A DNA stretch of 11,170 bases from Bacillota bacterium (GTDB lineage Bacteria > Bacillota > Clostridia > Peptostreptococcales > Anaerovoracaceae), in assembly GCA_016287035.1 (NCBI GenBank), contig JAEEVI010000145.1:1-11170 (forward strand), written 5' to 3'. The notes beneath the pieces are model-generated. The model ran no database searches. It worked only from the letters and a program-made list of their open reading frames with translations, and had not been told where the DNA came from. Shown one piece after another: positions 5,048 to 11,170 of the stretch. The number at the start of each line of letters is the position of its first letter. The stretch's first letter is position 1. Made by a program: the position numbers and the translations under genes.

Positions 5048-7297
5048 CTACTCCTCTCTTCCAAGGCCGGCCGCGTAGTAATTCATGAGGCAGCCCTTAG
5101 TAAGTATCAGCTTCTCTTCGTCCGTGAGGCCTCTGCAGTACAGCGTTATGTCCTTTACGCCGCCGTCGGCGGAGAGCACCTTGCCCGCGAAGGTCTCGCG
5201 CCCTGCGAGTATCCCTTCGCGCACGCCCGGGACGTACACCCAGTCGCCCGTCTCGTATCCGAACGGCTCGCTCCTGTCGATAGTGAACGGAACGATGCCC
5301 CAGTTTATGCAGTTGGAGCGGTAGCGCTTCGTGGCGTAATCGTAGCAGATGTTGGCGAAGCCGCCGAGCACCTTCTGGCACGACGCGGCCTGCTCCCTTG
5401 CCGAGCCGTCGCCCGGACGCTTTGAGAACACGCAGCTTCCGACGCTGCACTTCGCCGGGTCGGCGCCGAGCTTCGCGCAGACCGAAGCGAGCTCCTCCGC
5501 GATCTCCCCGCGGCCCCTCGCCTCCTCGAGCGCCCGGACGGCCTTGCTGCGGCCGACGTACTCGGGAACGCGCCTCGAGAGCGCGAACTCGGACAGCTTG
5601 AGAGGATTGGAGCGGTAGCTCGAAGTCTCCCCTGAGGGGATCAGCTCATCCGTCGTCGTAACGTCGTCGCGGATGACGGCGCACAGCTTAACGAGCATGT
5701 CTTCCTCCTCTTCCGGCATCTTCGGCCAGTCCGTGATGTTCGGGCCGAAGCGCAGCTCGACGGACGGATCCGCCTTGCCGAAGCCGAAATAGCAGCGCTT
5801 TTCGTAGATCGAGCCGTCGAAATGATATTCGCGCGGCGTGAAATCGTAATCGATGTCGGTCGCGGCCGTGAGCACGCCTCCGTTTATCGCGGTGGCCGCT
5901 ATCGAGCGCGCGTCCATCAGCGCGACAGCGCTTATCTGGCCGTTCGCGGGCTTTGAGCCCTCGCGGTTGGCGAAGTTCCTCGTCGCGTGGCGCACGGACA
6001 GCGTATTGTTGGCCGGCGTGTCGCCCGCGCCGAAGCACGGTCCGCAGAAGCACGGCTTGATGACTGCGCCCGCCTCGGCGAGCACCGCGGCCGTACCGTC
6101 CTTAAGTATAGCCATGTTCACGGGAGCGGACGAGGGATAGACCGACAGGTCGAAGTATCCGTTTCCGATGCTCTTTCCCTCGAGTATCGCCGCCGCCTCG
6201 CAGATGTTCTCGTACATACCGCCCGCGCAGCCGACGATGACGCCCTGCTCGCAGCGGACCTTTCCGTCGGGCCCGATGTTCCTGCGAAGGTCCATGCTGA
6301 CCTTGCCGGCGAGCTCCTTGTCGCACTCCTCCTCGATCTTTTTGAAGATCGCCTCGGGGTCCTTCTGCAGCTCGTGTATCGTGTACGCCTTGGACGGGTG
6401 GAACGGCAGCGCGATCATGGACTCCATCTCGTCCAGATCGATCGTGACCATCGCGTCGTAGTACGCGCCCTCGGCGGGCGCCAGCGGCGCGAAAGCCTCG
6501 GGCCGTCCGATCGTCGCGTAGTATTCCTTTACCTTTTCGTCCGTTATCCAGATCGAGGAAAGGCAGCTCGTCTCGGTCGTCATAACGTCGACGCCGATGC
6601 GGAAATCCATGCTGAGGGCTTCGATGCCGGGGCCCGCGAACTCGAGGACCTTGTTCTTAACGAAGCCGTCGGGGAACGTCTCAGCCGTGAGCGCGATCGC
6701 CACGTCGTGGGGACCTATCCCGTGGGGGAGCTTTCCCTCTATCCACACGAGCACTACCTCGGGGTCGGCGATGTCCCAGGTGTTTCTGAGCAGCTGCTTA
6801 ACGAGCTCGCCGCCGCCCTCGCCGACGGCCATCGTGCCGTAGCAGCCGTAGCGCGTGTGCGAGTCGGAGCCGAGGATCATCTTTCCGCAGCCGGCGAGCT
6901 TTTCCCTGGCGAACTGGTGGATGACCGCCTGGTTCGCGGGCACGTAGATGCCGCCGTACTTCTTCGCGGCGGAGAGCCCGAACGCGTGGTCGTCCTCGTT
7001 TATGGTGCCGCCTACGGCGCACAGGCTGTTGTGGCAGTTCGTGAGCGCGTAGGGGATCGGGAACTCCGTCATTCCGGAGGCCCTGGCCGTCTGGATTATG
7101 TTGACGTAAGTTATGTCGTGCGACGTCATCGCGTCGAACGCGATGCGCATGGTGCCGTCGCCGGCGTGCTTCTTCTCGTGGGCGCGCAGTATGCCGTACG
7201 CCATCGTGAGCTCTCGCGCCGCGGGATCGGCCTTGCCGGCAGGGACCGGCTTTCCGCCGCGGAGATAAACCGCGCCGGATCTCTTCGTCATTGCCAC
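5048..7297 (-). CDS. Aconitase-family hydratase (probable aconitate hydratase of the citrate operon)
   Basis: A 749-residue iron-sulfur hydro-lyase expected to convert citrate to isocitrate. SDSHTRYG (144-151) matches the aconitase SHT region. C357 in VIVGCAGG, plus C418 and C421 in the PCFCGPC stretch, fit the three ligands of a [4Fe-4S] cluster. The C-terminal swivel domain (from about 500) holds SSYRSNP and KRYRSNCINWGIVPF, equivalents of the substrate-binding Arg motifs. The sequence is not of the classical AcnA or AcnB type. It resembles the hydratase group that includes E. coli YbhJ, whose biochemistry is less well established. Its place between Re-citrate synthase and icd makes the aconitase role very likely. 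The start is GTG 7297, because AAGGAG lies 7 bases upstream; ATG 7291 would be 13 bases away. The gap to the GntR gene is 12 bases. Confidence 0.9.
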   Translation of the reverse strand: MAMTKRSGAVYLRGGKPVPAGKADPAARELTMAYGILRAHEKKHAGDGTMRIAFDAMTSHDITYVNIIQTARASGMTEFPIPYALTNCHNSLCAVGGTINEDDHAFGLSAAKKYGGIYVPANQAVIHQFAREKLAGCGKMILGSDSHTRYGCYGTMAVGEGGGELVKQLLRNTWDIADPEVVLVWIEGKLPHGIGPHDVAIALTAETFPDGFVKNKVLEFAGPGIEALSMDFRIGVDVMTTETSCLSSIWITDEKVKEYYATIGRPEAFAPLAPAEGAYYDAMVTIDLDEMESMIALPFHPSKAYTIHELQKDPEAIFKKIEEECDKELAGKVSMDLRRNIGPDGKVRCEQGVIVGCAGGMYENICEAAAILEGKSIGNGYFDLSVYPSSAPVNMAILKDGTAAVLAEAGAVIKPCFCGPCFGAGDTPANNTLSVRHATRNFANREGSKPANGQISAVALMDARSIAATAINGGVLTAATDIDYDFTPREYHFDGSIYEKRCYFGFGKADPSVELRFGPNITDWPKMPEEEEDMLVKLCAVIRDDVTTTDELIPSGETSSYRSNPLKLSEFALSRRVPEYVGRSKAVRALEEARGRGEIAEELASVCAKLGADPAKCSVGSCVFSKRPGDGSAREQAASCQKVLGGFANICYDYATKRYRSNCINWGIVPFTIDRSEPFGYETGDWVYVPGVREGILAGRETFAGKVLSADGGVKDITLYCRGLTDEEKLILTKGCLMNYYAAGLGREE

Positions 7298-7309
7298 GTT
7301 CTGTCTCCT

Positions 7310-7957
7310 TTACTCCTCGGTGTTCATGTGAGTCTGGAAGTGGGCGTGGGCGCTGCAGACGTGGTCGATCATCGCCTTCTCGGCAGCCTCGGGATCGCGG
7401 GCGGCTATCGCCTCGTAGATCCTGCGGTGCTCCGCCGTCGCCGCCGCCGCGCGGCTCTTGTTGCTCTCGGATCTCTTCCTGTACTTCTGGATCTTCTTGT
7501 GCAGGTTGGTGAGAGTATCGTATATGACGACGCTGCCGCTGAACTTGTAGACGCTCTGGTGGAACTGGCTGTCGTAGTCCGTGACCTTCTCGCCGTCGTG
7601 CTTTGCCGCGTAGAACTCCTGAAGCCCGATGATGTCTCCGAGCTCCTTTATCTCCTCGTCGGAGATGTTCTTCGCGCACGCGGAGGCCGCGAGGCCCTCG
7701 ACGCGCCTGCGTATCTCGAATATGTAGTCTGCCTCTTCGGGCGTTATGCTTATTACGCGGATGCCCTTGTTGCTGACGCTCACCAGGTGCTCTTGCTCGA
7801 GCACGCGGATCGCTTCGCGCACGGGCGTGCGGGAGACGCCGAGCTCTTCGCACAGCTTCGTCTCGGTGAGGAGCTCTCCTCTTTTATAGACGCCGGAATA
7901 AATGTCCTTTTCGAGCTTCGCGAATATCTGTTCCGCGAGGGATACTGCCTTTTCCAT
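7310..7957 (-). CDS. GntR-family transcriptional regulator, FCD (FadR) subfamily
   Basis: A 215-residue DNA-binding regulator. The winged helix-turn-helix occupies about residues 6-70, with the signature LCEELGVSRTPVREAIRVLE at 35-54. The helical FCD ligand domain spans about 75-205. D129, H133, H177 and H199 are placed like the metal-binding Asp and three His of FCD proteins, which usually bind small carboxylates through that metal. Its ATG overlaps the TAA stop of the Re-citrate synthase by one base (TAATG), with AGGAGG 7 bases upstream. It is therefore translated as part of the citrate operon, and is a natural candidate to autoregulate it in response to citrate or a related acid. This ligand is inferred from context. 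It could be a repressor or an activator; the candidate operators are described at 9458-9467 and 9481-9490. Confidence 0.93.
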   Translation of the reverse strand: MEKAVSLAEQIFAKLEKDIYSGVYKRGELLTETKLCEELGVSRTPVREAIRVLEQEHLVSVSNKGIRVISITPEEADYIFEIRRRVEGLAASACAKNISDEEIKELGDIIGLQEFYAAKHDGEKVTDYDSQFHQSVYKFSGSVVIYDTLTNLHKKIQKYRKRSESNKSRAAAATAEHRRIYEAIAARDPEAAEKAMIDHVCSAHAHFQTHMNTEE

Positions 7958-9348
7958 TATTTTGCCTCCTTCCTGCCGCGAACGAGCTTTCCGCCGGAAA
8001 GCTCGGCGACCTTAGCTTCGAGCTCCTGATTGCTGAGAACGGTCACGCGGCCGCCTTCGTATTCGGCGTCGATCCATTCCTTCATGGTCGTGACGAGCTT
8101 GTCGCTCTTGGAGATCTTGGAAGCTCCGCTGAGGTTGTAGTTGTCGTTTATCCAGTAAGCGATGCCCGCCAGGCCCGAGGCCTTTCCGATGAGTACGGAG
8201 GGCTTCCTGTTGAGGATCTTTTCTGTGTCGAAGATGTTGTAGATCTCCTGGTCCTTCATCATGCCGTCGGCGTGAACGCCGGCGCGCGTGACGTTGATGT
8301 TGCGTCCTACGAACGGCGTCATCGGCGGAACGTCGTAGCCGATCTCGTTGCGGTAGTAATCGCCGATCTCGGTGATGACGGTCGGGTCCATGCCGTCGAG
8401 CGAGCCGCGCAGCGACGCGTACTCGATGACCATCGCCTCGAGGGGCACGTTGCCCGTGCGCTCGCCGATGCCCAGCAGCGTCGTGTTGACTGCGCTCGCG
8501 CCGAACAGCCACGCGGTGGACGCGTTCGCGACAGCCTTGTAGAAGTCGTTGTGGCCGTGCCACTCCAGGCATTCGCTGGGGATGTCGCAGTGGTGCAGAA
8601 GACCGTATATGATGCCGGCGACGCTCCTCGGAAGAGCGACCTCCGAGTAGGGAACTCCGTAGCCCATGGTGTCGCACGCCCTGATCTTGACGGGCATTCC
8701 GGCGTCCTTAGCCATGTTGGACAGCTCGTTCACGAACGGAACGACGAAGCCGTAGAAGTCCGCGCGGGTGATGTCCTCGAGGTGGCAGCGCGGAACGATG
8801 CCCGCTTCGAACGCCATCGCGACGGTGCCGAGGTACTGGTCGAGCGCCTGCTTTCTGTTGAGGCCGAGCTTGTTGAAGATGTGGTAGTCGCTGCAGGATA
8901 CGAGTATGCCCGTCTCCTTGATGCCGATGTCCTTGATGAGCTTGAAGTCGTCCTTCGTAGCCCTGATCCACGTCGTGATCTCCGGGAACTTGAAGCCCAG
9001 ATCCATGCACTCCTGGATCGCCCTGCGGTCCTTCTCGCTGTATACGAAGAACTCGGACTGGCGGATTATGCCGTACGGGCCGCCGAGCCTGTGCATGAAC
9101 GTGAACAGGTCGACCATCTGCTTTACCGTGTACGGCTCTATCGACTGCTGGCCGTCGCGGAACGTCGTGTCGGTGATCCAGATATCGGTGGGCATGTTCA
9201 TGGGCACGCGCCTGTGGTTGAACGCCACCTTGGGGATCTCGACGTAGCTGTAGAGGTCTCTGAAAAGATTAGGTTTTTCGACGTCCTGGAGCGAGTAATG
9301 GTAATCGTTCTCTTCCAGCAGATTCGTCTTCGGGGACATTTCGATCAT
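7957..9348 (-). CDS. Re-citrate synthase (homocitrate/isopropylmalate synthase-like)
   Basis: A 463-residue member of the DRE-TIM metallolyase family, probably the anaerobic Re-face citrate synthase known from Clostridium kluyveri, which condenses acetyl-CoA with oxaloacetate. The DTTFRDG catalytic motif is at residues 60-66, HGHND (264-268) supplies the metal-binding His pair, and GIGERTGNVPLEA (293-305) closes the barrel. NVTRAGVHADGM and the region after it are the second-domain motifs. The N-terminal extension of about 50 residues and the IWITDTTFRDGQQS context fit Re-citrate synthases better than LeuA or NifV. There is no C-terminal LeuA leucine-binding domain. Placement directly before aconitase and isocitrate dehydrogenase genes supports the citrate role, and no Si-type citrate synthase is seen. 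The start is ATG 9348, with AGAGGAG 9 bases upstream. The family includes close homocitrate synthases, so the exact reaction is inferred. Confidence 0.88.
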   Translation of the reverse strand: MIEMSPKTNLLEENDYHYSLQDVEKPNLFRDLYSYVEIPKVAFNHRRVPMNMPTDIWITDTTFRDGQQSIEPYTVKQMVDLFTFMHRLGGPYGIIRQSEFFVYSEKDRRAIQECMDLGFKFPEITTWIRATKDDFKLIKDIGIKETGILVSCSDYHIFNKLGLNRKQALDQYLGTVAMAFEAGIVPRCHLEDITRADFYGFVVPFVNELSNMAKDAGMPVKIRACDTMGYGVPYSEVALPRSVAGIIYGLLHHCDIPSECLEWHGHNDFYKAVANASTAWLFGASAVNTTLLGIGERTGNVPLEAMVIEYASLRGSLDGMDPTVITEIGDYYRNEIGYDVPPMTPFVGRNINVTRAGVHADGMMKDQEIYNIFDTEKILNRKPSVLIGKASGLAGIAYWINDNYNLSGASKISKSDKLVTTMKEWIDAEYEGGRVTVLSNQELEAKVAELSGGKLVRGRKEAK

Positions 9349-9396
9349 TTGCGGTCTCTCCTCTCTGTATATATATGTGACGAATATCTCTCAAAC

Positions 9397-9439
9397 GTTC
9401 CGCGGGCGCCCGCGCGCCGGTATCAGAGTATCGCGGAAC
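9397..9439 (-). promoter_or_regulatory. Structured 5' leader of the citrate operon
   Basis: On the minus strand GTTCCGCG (9439-9432) pairs perfectly with CGCGGAAC (9404-9397). Inside, GGCGC pairs with GCGCC around a GCGG loop. The inner stem stacks directly on the 3' side of the outer one, leaving a 13-base bulge on the 5' side. No T run follows, so this is not a terminator by itself. It lies in the roughly 110-base leader, about 50 bases before the start codon. It fits no riboswitch class I recognise and could be an mRNA-stabilising stem. Confidence 0.45.
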
Positions 9440-9457
9440 CGGTACATCCCTGCACCG
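9440..9457 (-). repeat. Imperfect inverted repeat at the start of the leader
   Basis: CGGTACA (9440-9446) and TGCACCG (9451-9457) pair with one mismatch around a 4-base loop. The repeat lies between the putative operator at the start site and the larger leader stem. It may be the first hairpin of the leader RNA or another protein site. Confidence 0.35.
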
Positions 9458-9467
9458 TTGTATGCAA
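9458..9467. promoter_or_regulatory. Putative GntR operator 1 (TTG-N4-CAA) at the transcription start
   Basis: TTGTATGCAA overlaps the downstream edge of the -10 box and the predicted start site of the citrate operon. FCD-type GntR regulators often bind short palindromes of this kind with AT-rich centres, and such a regulator is the second gene of the operon. The neighbouring GTATAC at 9468-9473 may extend the site. Confidence 0.45.
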
Positions 9468-9495
9468 GTATACTCGCACCTTGGCGCCAAGTCAA
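9467..9495 (-). promoter_or_regulatory. Sigma-A-type promoter of the citrate operon
   Basis: On the minus strand the -35 box TTGACT (9495-9490) and -10 box TATACT (9472-9467) have a 17-base spacer, a near-consensus promoter. T-rich tracts just upstream (9513-9508 and 9504-9500) could act as an UP element. Transcription should begin near 9460, leaving a leader of about 110 bases. A closer alternative, TTGAGA with TATACA 17 bases later (minus strand, near 9373-9396), would start transcription inside the ribosome binding site and is less likely. Confidence 0.7.
9481..9490. promoter_or_regulatory. Putative GntR operator 2, perfect TTGGCGCCAA palindrome in the promoter spacer
   Basis: This perfect 10-bp palindrome lies between the -35 and -10 boxes and shares the TTG-N4-CAA layout with the site at 9458-9467. 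The centres are 23 bases apart, about two helical turns. A protein bound here would block RNA polymerase. Confidence 0.45.
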
Positions 9496-9566
9496 CGCGA
9501 AAAACGCAAAAAAGCCCGAAAGATCAATGCGCGGAGCGAGGGCGGCAGCGTCTCCTTCGCGCCCCC

Positions 9567-9594
9567 TTGATTTCTGCGCGGCAGATGATAGAAT
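9567..9594 (+). promoter_or_regulatory. Promoter of serS
   Basis: TTGATT (9567-9572) and TAGAAT (9589-9594) have a 16-base spacer. The start would be near 9601, about 67 bases before the serS ATG. The spacer contains a TCTGC-GCG-GCAGA palindrome (9572-9584), which may be incidental. Confidence 0.55.
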
Positions 9595-9604
9595 AAAACA
9601 ACTG

Positions 9605-9635
9605 GGGCGTATGCCCGCGGCGGCCGCCGGCCGCC
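9605..9635 (+). other. Two leader hairpins upstream of serS
   Basis: GGGC-GTAT-GCCC (9605-9616) and the very GC-rich GGCGGCC-GCC-GGCCGCC (9619-9635) can form adjacent stems right after the predicted start site. No T-box sequence, specifier loop or terminator was recognised, and the leader is too short for a T-box riboswitch. The role is unclear; protection of the 5' end is possible. Confidence 0.4.
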
Positions 9636-9667
9636 GGAAGATCGCTTTGTTTGCATGGAGAACGGTT

Positions 9668-10957
9668 ATGCTGGATATCAAATTTGTAAGGAACAATCCC
9701 GAGATAGTCAAGGAAAACATCAGGAAGAAATTCCAGGACGAAAAGCTCCCGATGGTCGACGAGGTCATCGAGATGGACGTCGAGCTGCGCGCGGCAAAGA
9801 CGCGCGGCGACGAGCTGCGCAACAACCGCAACGTTGTGAGCCGTCAGATCGGAGCGCTCATGAAATCCGGCAATAAGGAAGAGGCCGAGGAGGTAAAGAA
9901 GCAGGTCACGGCGATGGCCGAAGAGCTCGAAGCTCTCGAAGCGCGCGAAGCTGTCCTCGAGGAGGAGATCAAAAAGCGCATGATGGTCATCCCGAACATC
10001 ATCGATCCGTCCGTACCCGTCGGGAAGGACGATTCCGAGAACGTCGAGATCGAAAGGTTCGGCGAGCCGGTCGTTCCCGAATGGGAGATCCCCTACCACG
10101 TCGACATAATGGAGAGCATGGACGGCATCGACCTCGACAGCGCCAGGCGCACGAGCGGCAACGGCTTCTATTATCTCAAGGGCGACATCGCCAGGCTCCA
10201 TTCGTCCATACTCAGCTACGCCCGCGATTTCATGATCGGCAAGGGCTTTACGTATTACATCCCGCCGTTCATGATCCACGGCGACGTCGTAAAGGGCGTC
10301 ATGAGCTTCACCGAGATGGAGAACATGATGTACAAGATCGAGGGCGAAGATCTCTATCTGATAGGCACGTCCGAGCACTCGATGATCGGCAAGTTCATCG
10401 ACCAGCTGCTCGACAAGGACGAGCTGCCGCAGACGCTCACCAGCTACAGCCCCTGCTTCCGCAAGGAGGTCGGAGCGCACGGCATCGAGGAGCGCGGCGT
10501 ATACAGGATCCATCAGTTCGAAAAGCAGGAGATGGTCGTCGTCTGCGAGCCAGAGGACAGCCCCAAGTGGTTCGACATCCTCTGGCAGAACACCGTCGAG
10601 TTCTTCCGCACGCTCGACATACCCGTAAGGACGCTGGAGTGCTGCTCCGGCGATCTGGCGGACCTCAAGGTAAAGAGCCTCGACGTCGAGGCTTGGTCGC
10701 CGCGCCAGCAGAAATACTTCGAGGTGGGCAGCTGCTCCAATCTCGGAGACGCCCAGGCGCGCCGCCTCGGCATCCGCGTCCGCGACAAGGAGAACGGCAA
10801 CTACTTCCCGCACACGCTCAACAACACGTGTGTCGCTCCCCCCAGGATGCTCATCGCGTTCCTGGAGAACAACCTCAAGGCGGACGGCACAGTCAGCATC
10901 CCCAAGGCGCTTCAGCCCTACATGGGCGGCCAGGAGAAGCTCGTTCCTAAAAAATAA
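9668..10957 (+). CDS. serS: Seryl-tRNA synthetase
   Basis: Charges tRNA-Ser (and tRNA-Sec where present) with serine in the cytoplasm. It is a 429-residue class II synthetase of normal length. An N-terminal antiparallel coiled-coil arm (about 28-105) recognises the long variable arm of the tRNA. LIGTSEHS (231-238) holds the serine-binding TSE. Motif 2 is SPCFRKEVGAHGIEERGVYR (261-280), followed by HQFEKQEM, and motif 3 ends near PPRMLIAFLENN (391-402) with the conserved Arg. The TSEHSMIGKF and GSCSNLGDAQARRL stretches fit the variant common in gut Clostridia rather than the E. coli type. The start is ATG 9668, with GGAG 7 bases upstream and the typical MLDIKFVRNNPE beginning; the frame stays open upstream but has no reason to be coding. 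It is divergent from the citrate operon and convergent with a Crp-like gene. Confidence 0.97.
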   Translation: MLDIKFVRNNPEIVKENIRKKFQDEKLPMVDEVIEMDVELRAAKTRGDELRNNRNVVSRQIGALMKSGNKEEAEEVKKQVTAMAEELEALEAREAVLEEEIKKRMMVIPNIIDPSVPVGKDDSENVEIERFGEPVVPEWEIPYHVDIMESMDGIDLDSARRTSGNGFYYLKGDIARLHSSILSYARDFMIGKGFTYYIPPFMIHGDVVKGVMSFTEMENMMYKIEGEDLYLIGTSEHSMIGKFIDQLLDKDELPQTLTSYSPCFRKEVGAHGIEERGVYRIHQFEKQEMVVVCEPEDSPKWFDILWQNTVEFFRTLDIPVRTLECCSGDLADLKVKSLDVEAWSPRQQKYFEVGSCSNLGDAQARRLGIRVRDKENGNYFPHTLNNTCVAPPRMLIAFLENNLKADGTVSIPKALQPYMGGQEKLVPKK

Positions 10958-10979
10958 GACCGCGGGCGCTCAGCCCGCG
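10951..10979. terminator. Shared terminator hairpin between serS and the Crp-like gene
   Basis: CGCGGGC (10961-10967) pairs with GCCCGCG (10973-10979) around a five-base loop. For minus-strand transcripts it is followed by GTCTTA and six T residues, which are the complement of the final Lys codons of serS. On the plus strand the following ATCTCTTCC is a poor T run, so termination of serS here may be weaker. Confidence 0.7.
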
Positions 10980-11170
10980 ATCTCTTCCAGACCTTTTCTG
11001 TCTTTTATAACTATCGCCCCGCGTTTCACCTCCACGAGACCGTCGCTGGCGAAGAGCTTCAGCATCCTCGCCACGACCTCCCTTGCGGAGTTGACGTGCA
11101 CGGCGATATTTTCCTGTGTCATCCTTATCTCGTCGCTGCCGTTCTTGTCGCTCGTGAACAGCAGGAACTC
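10970..11170 (-). CDS. Crp/Fnr-family transcriptional regulator, C-terminal end (partial, runs off the right edge)
   Basis: The last 66 codons of a minus-strand gene that continues beyond the window. It ends with a winged helix-turn-helix of the Crp type: MTQENIAVHVNSAREVVARM, then LKLFASDGLVEVKRGAIVIKD and LEEIAG before TGA (10972-10970). The TQENIA...SAREVVARML pattern is the signature of the Crp recognition helix, where the Arg-Glu pair usually contacts DNA. The N-terminal cyclic-nucleotide-like sensor domain is outside the window, so the ligand (cAMP, oxygen via Fe-S, haem or other) cannot be told. The stop codon lies in the loop of its own terminator. Confidence 0.85.
   Translation of the reverse strand, partial: EFLLFTSDKNGSDEIRMTQENIAVHVNSAREVVARMLKLFASDGLVEVKRGAIVIKDRKGLEEIAG

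Noticed and set aside
5987..8029. Plus-strand open frame of 680 codons opposite the hydratase and GntR genes
   Set aside because: It overlaps two well-supported minus-strand genes. The translation has no recognisable motif and the composition of an antisense shadow. The same applies to the frames at 4109-5425 and 8272-9570.
9361..9396. TTGAGA/TATACA promoter close to the Re-citrate synthase gene
   Set aside because: The spacing is 17, but transcription would begin within the ribosome binding site. The TTGACT/TATACT promoter farther upstream is a better match and has flanking operators.
9377..9667. Upstream extension of the serS frame
   Set aside because: The frame is open by chance, but it runs through the citrate promoter and the serS promoter. 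ATG 9668 has the proper ribosome binding site and the typical SerRS N-terminus.

Overview
The window looks like a chromosomal stretch of a GC-rich anaerobic member of the Firmicutes (Clostridia). This is inferred from four things: strong AGGAGG-type ribosome binding sites with some GTG starts, frequent AGG and ATA codons, a seryl-tRNA synthetase of the kind common in gut Clostridia, and a Re-type citrate synthase, an enzyme of strict anaerobes. I cannot name the genus. There is no CRISPR array, prophage, rRNA or tRNA gene. The only possible mobile element is a 219-bp inverted-repeat block.

Positions 1-2450. The extreme left edge holds the first 16 codons of a probably exported protein (minus strand). 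Beyond strong terminators lies a two-gene minus-strand operon. Its first gene is a COG0523/CobW-type metallochaperone GTPase with a large His-rich loop. Its second is a smaller CobW-like P-loop protein whose C-terminal part resembles the DUF1980/TIGR03943 domain of YcgQ. The operon has a good sigma-A-type promoter with an inverted repeat over the predicted start site. A divergent promoter, followed by a 17-bp palindrome, drives the next operon.

Positions 2451-3832. A plus-strand pair encodes a short nitroreductase and a HAD hydrolase and ends at a bidirectional terminator. The gap to the convergent icd gene is bounded by 23-bp imperfect inverted repeats, giving a MITE-like unit.

Positions 3833-9348. 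A minus-strand operon, in transcription order, encodes a Re-citrate synthase, a GntR/FCD regulator, an aconitase-family hydratase and an NADP-type isocitrate dehydrogenase. Together these make the oxidative branch from oxaloacetate plus acetyl-CoA to 2-oxoglutarate, presumably for glutamate synthesis. The genes overlap or lie within 12 bases of each other, so the regulator probably controls its own operon. Two TTG-N4-CAA palindromes sit in the operon promoter, and the leader RNA can fold into a strong structure.

Positions 9349-11170. After this promoter region come a divergent plus-strand serS and, convergent with it, the C-terminal end of a Crp/Fnr-family regulator that runs off the right edge. 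Their shared terminator hairpin has the regulator's stop codon in its loop.

The best candidates for new biology are the CobW-DUF1980 fusion paired with the His-rich CobW protein, the putative GntR operators and structured leader of the citrate operon, and the 219-bp inverted-repeat unit. All of these are inferences from sequence reading; no search or fold was run.
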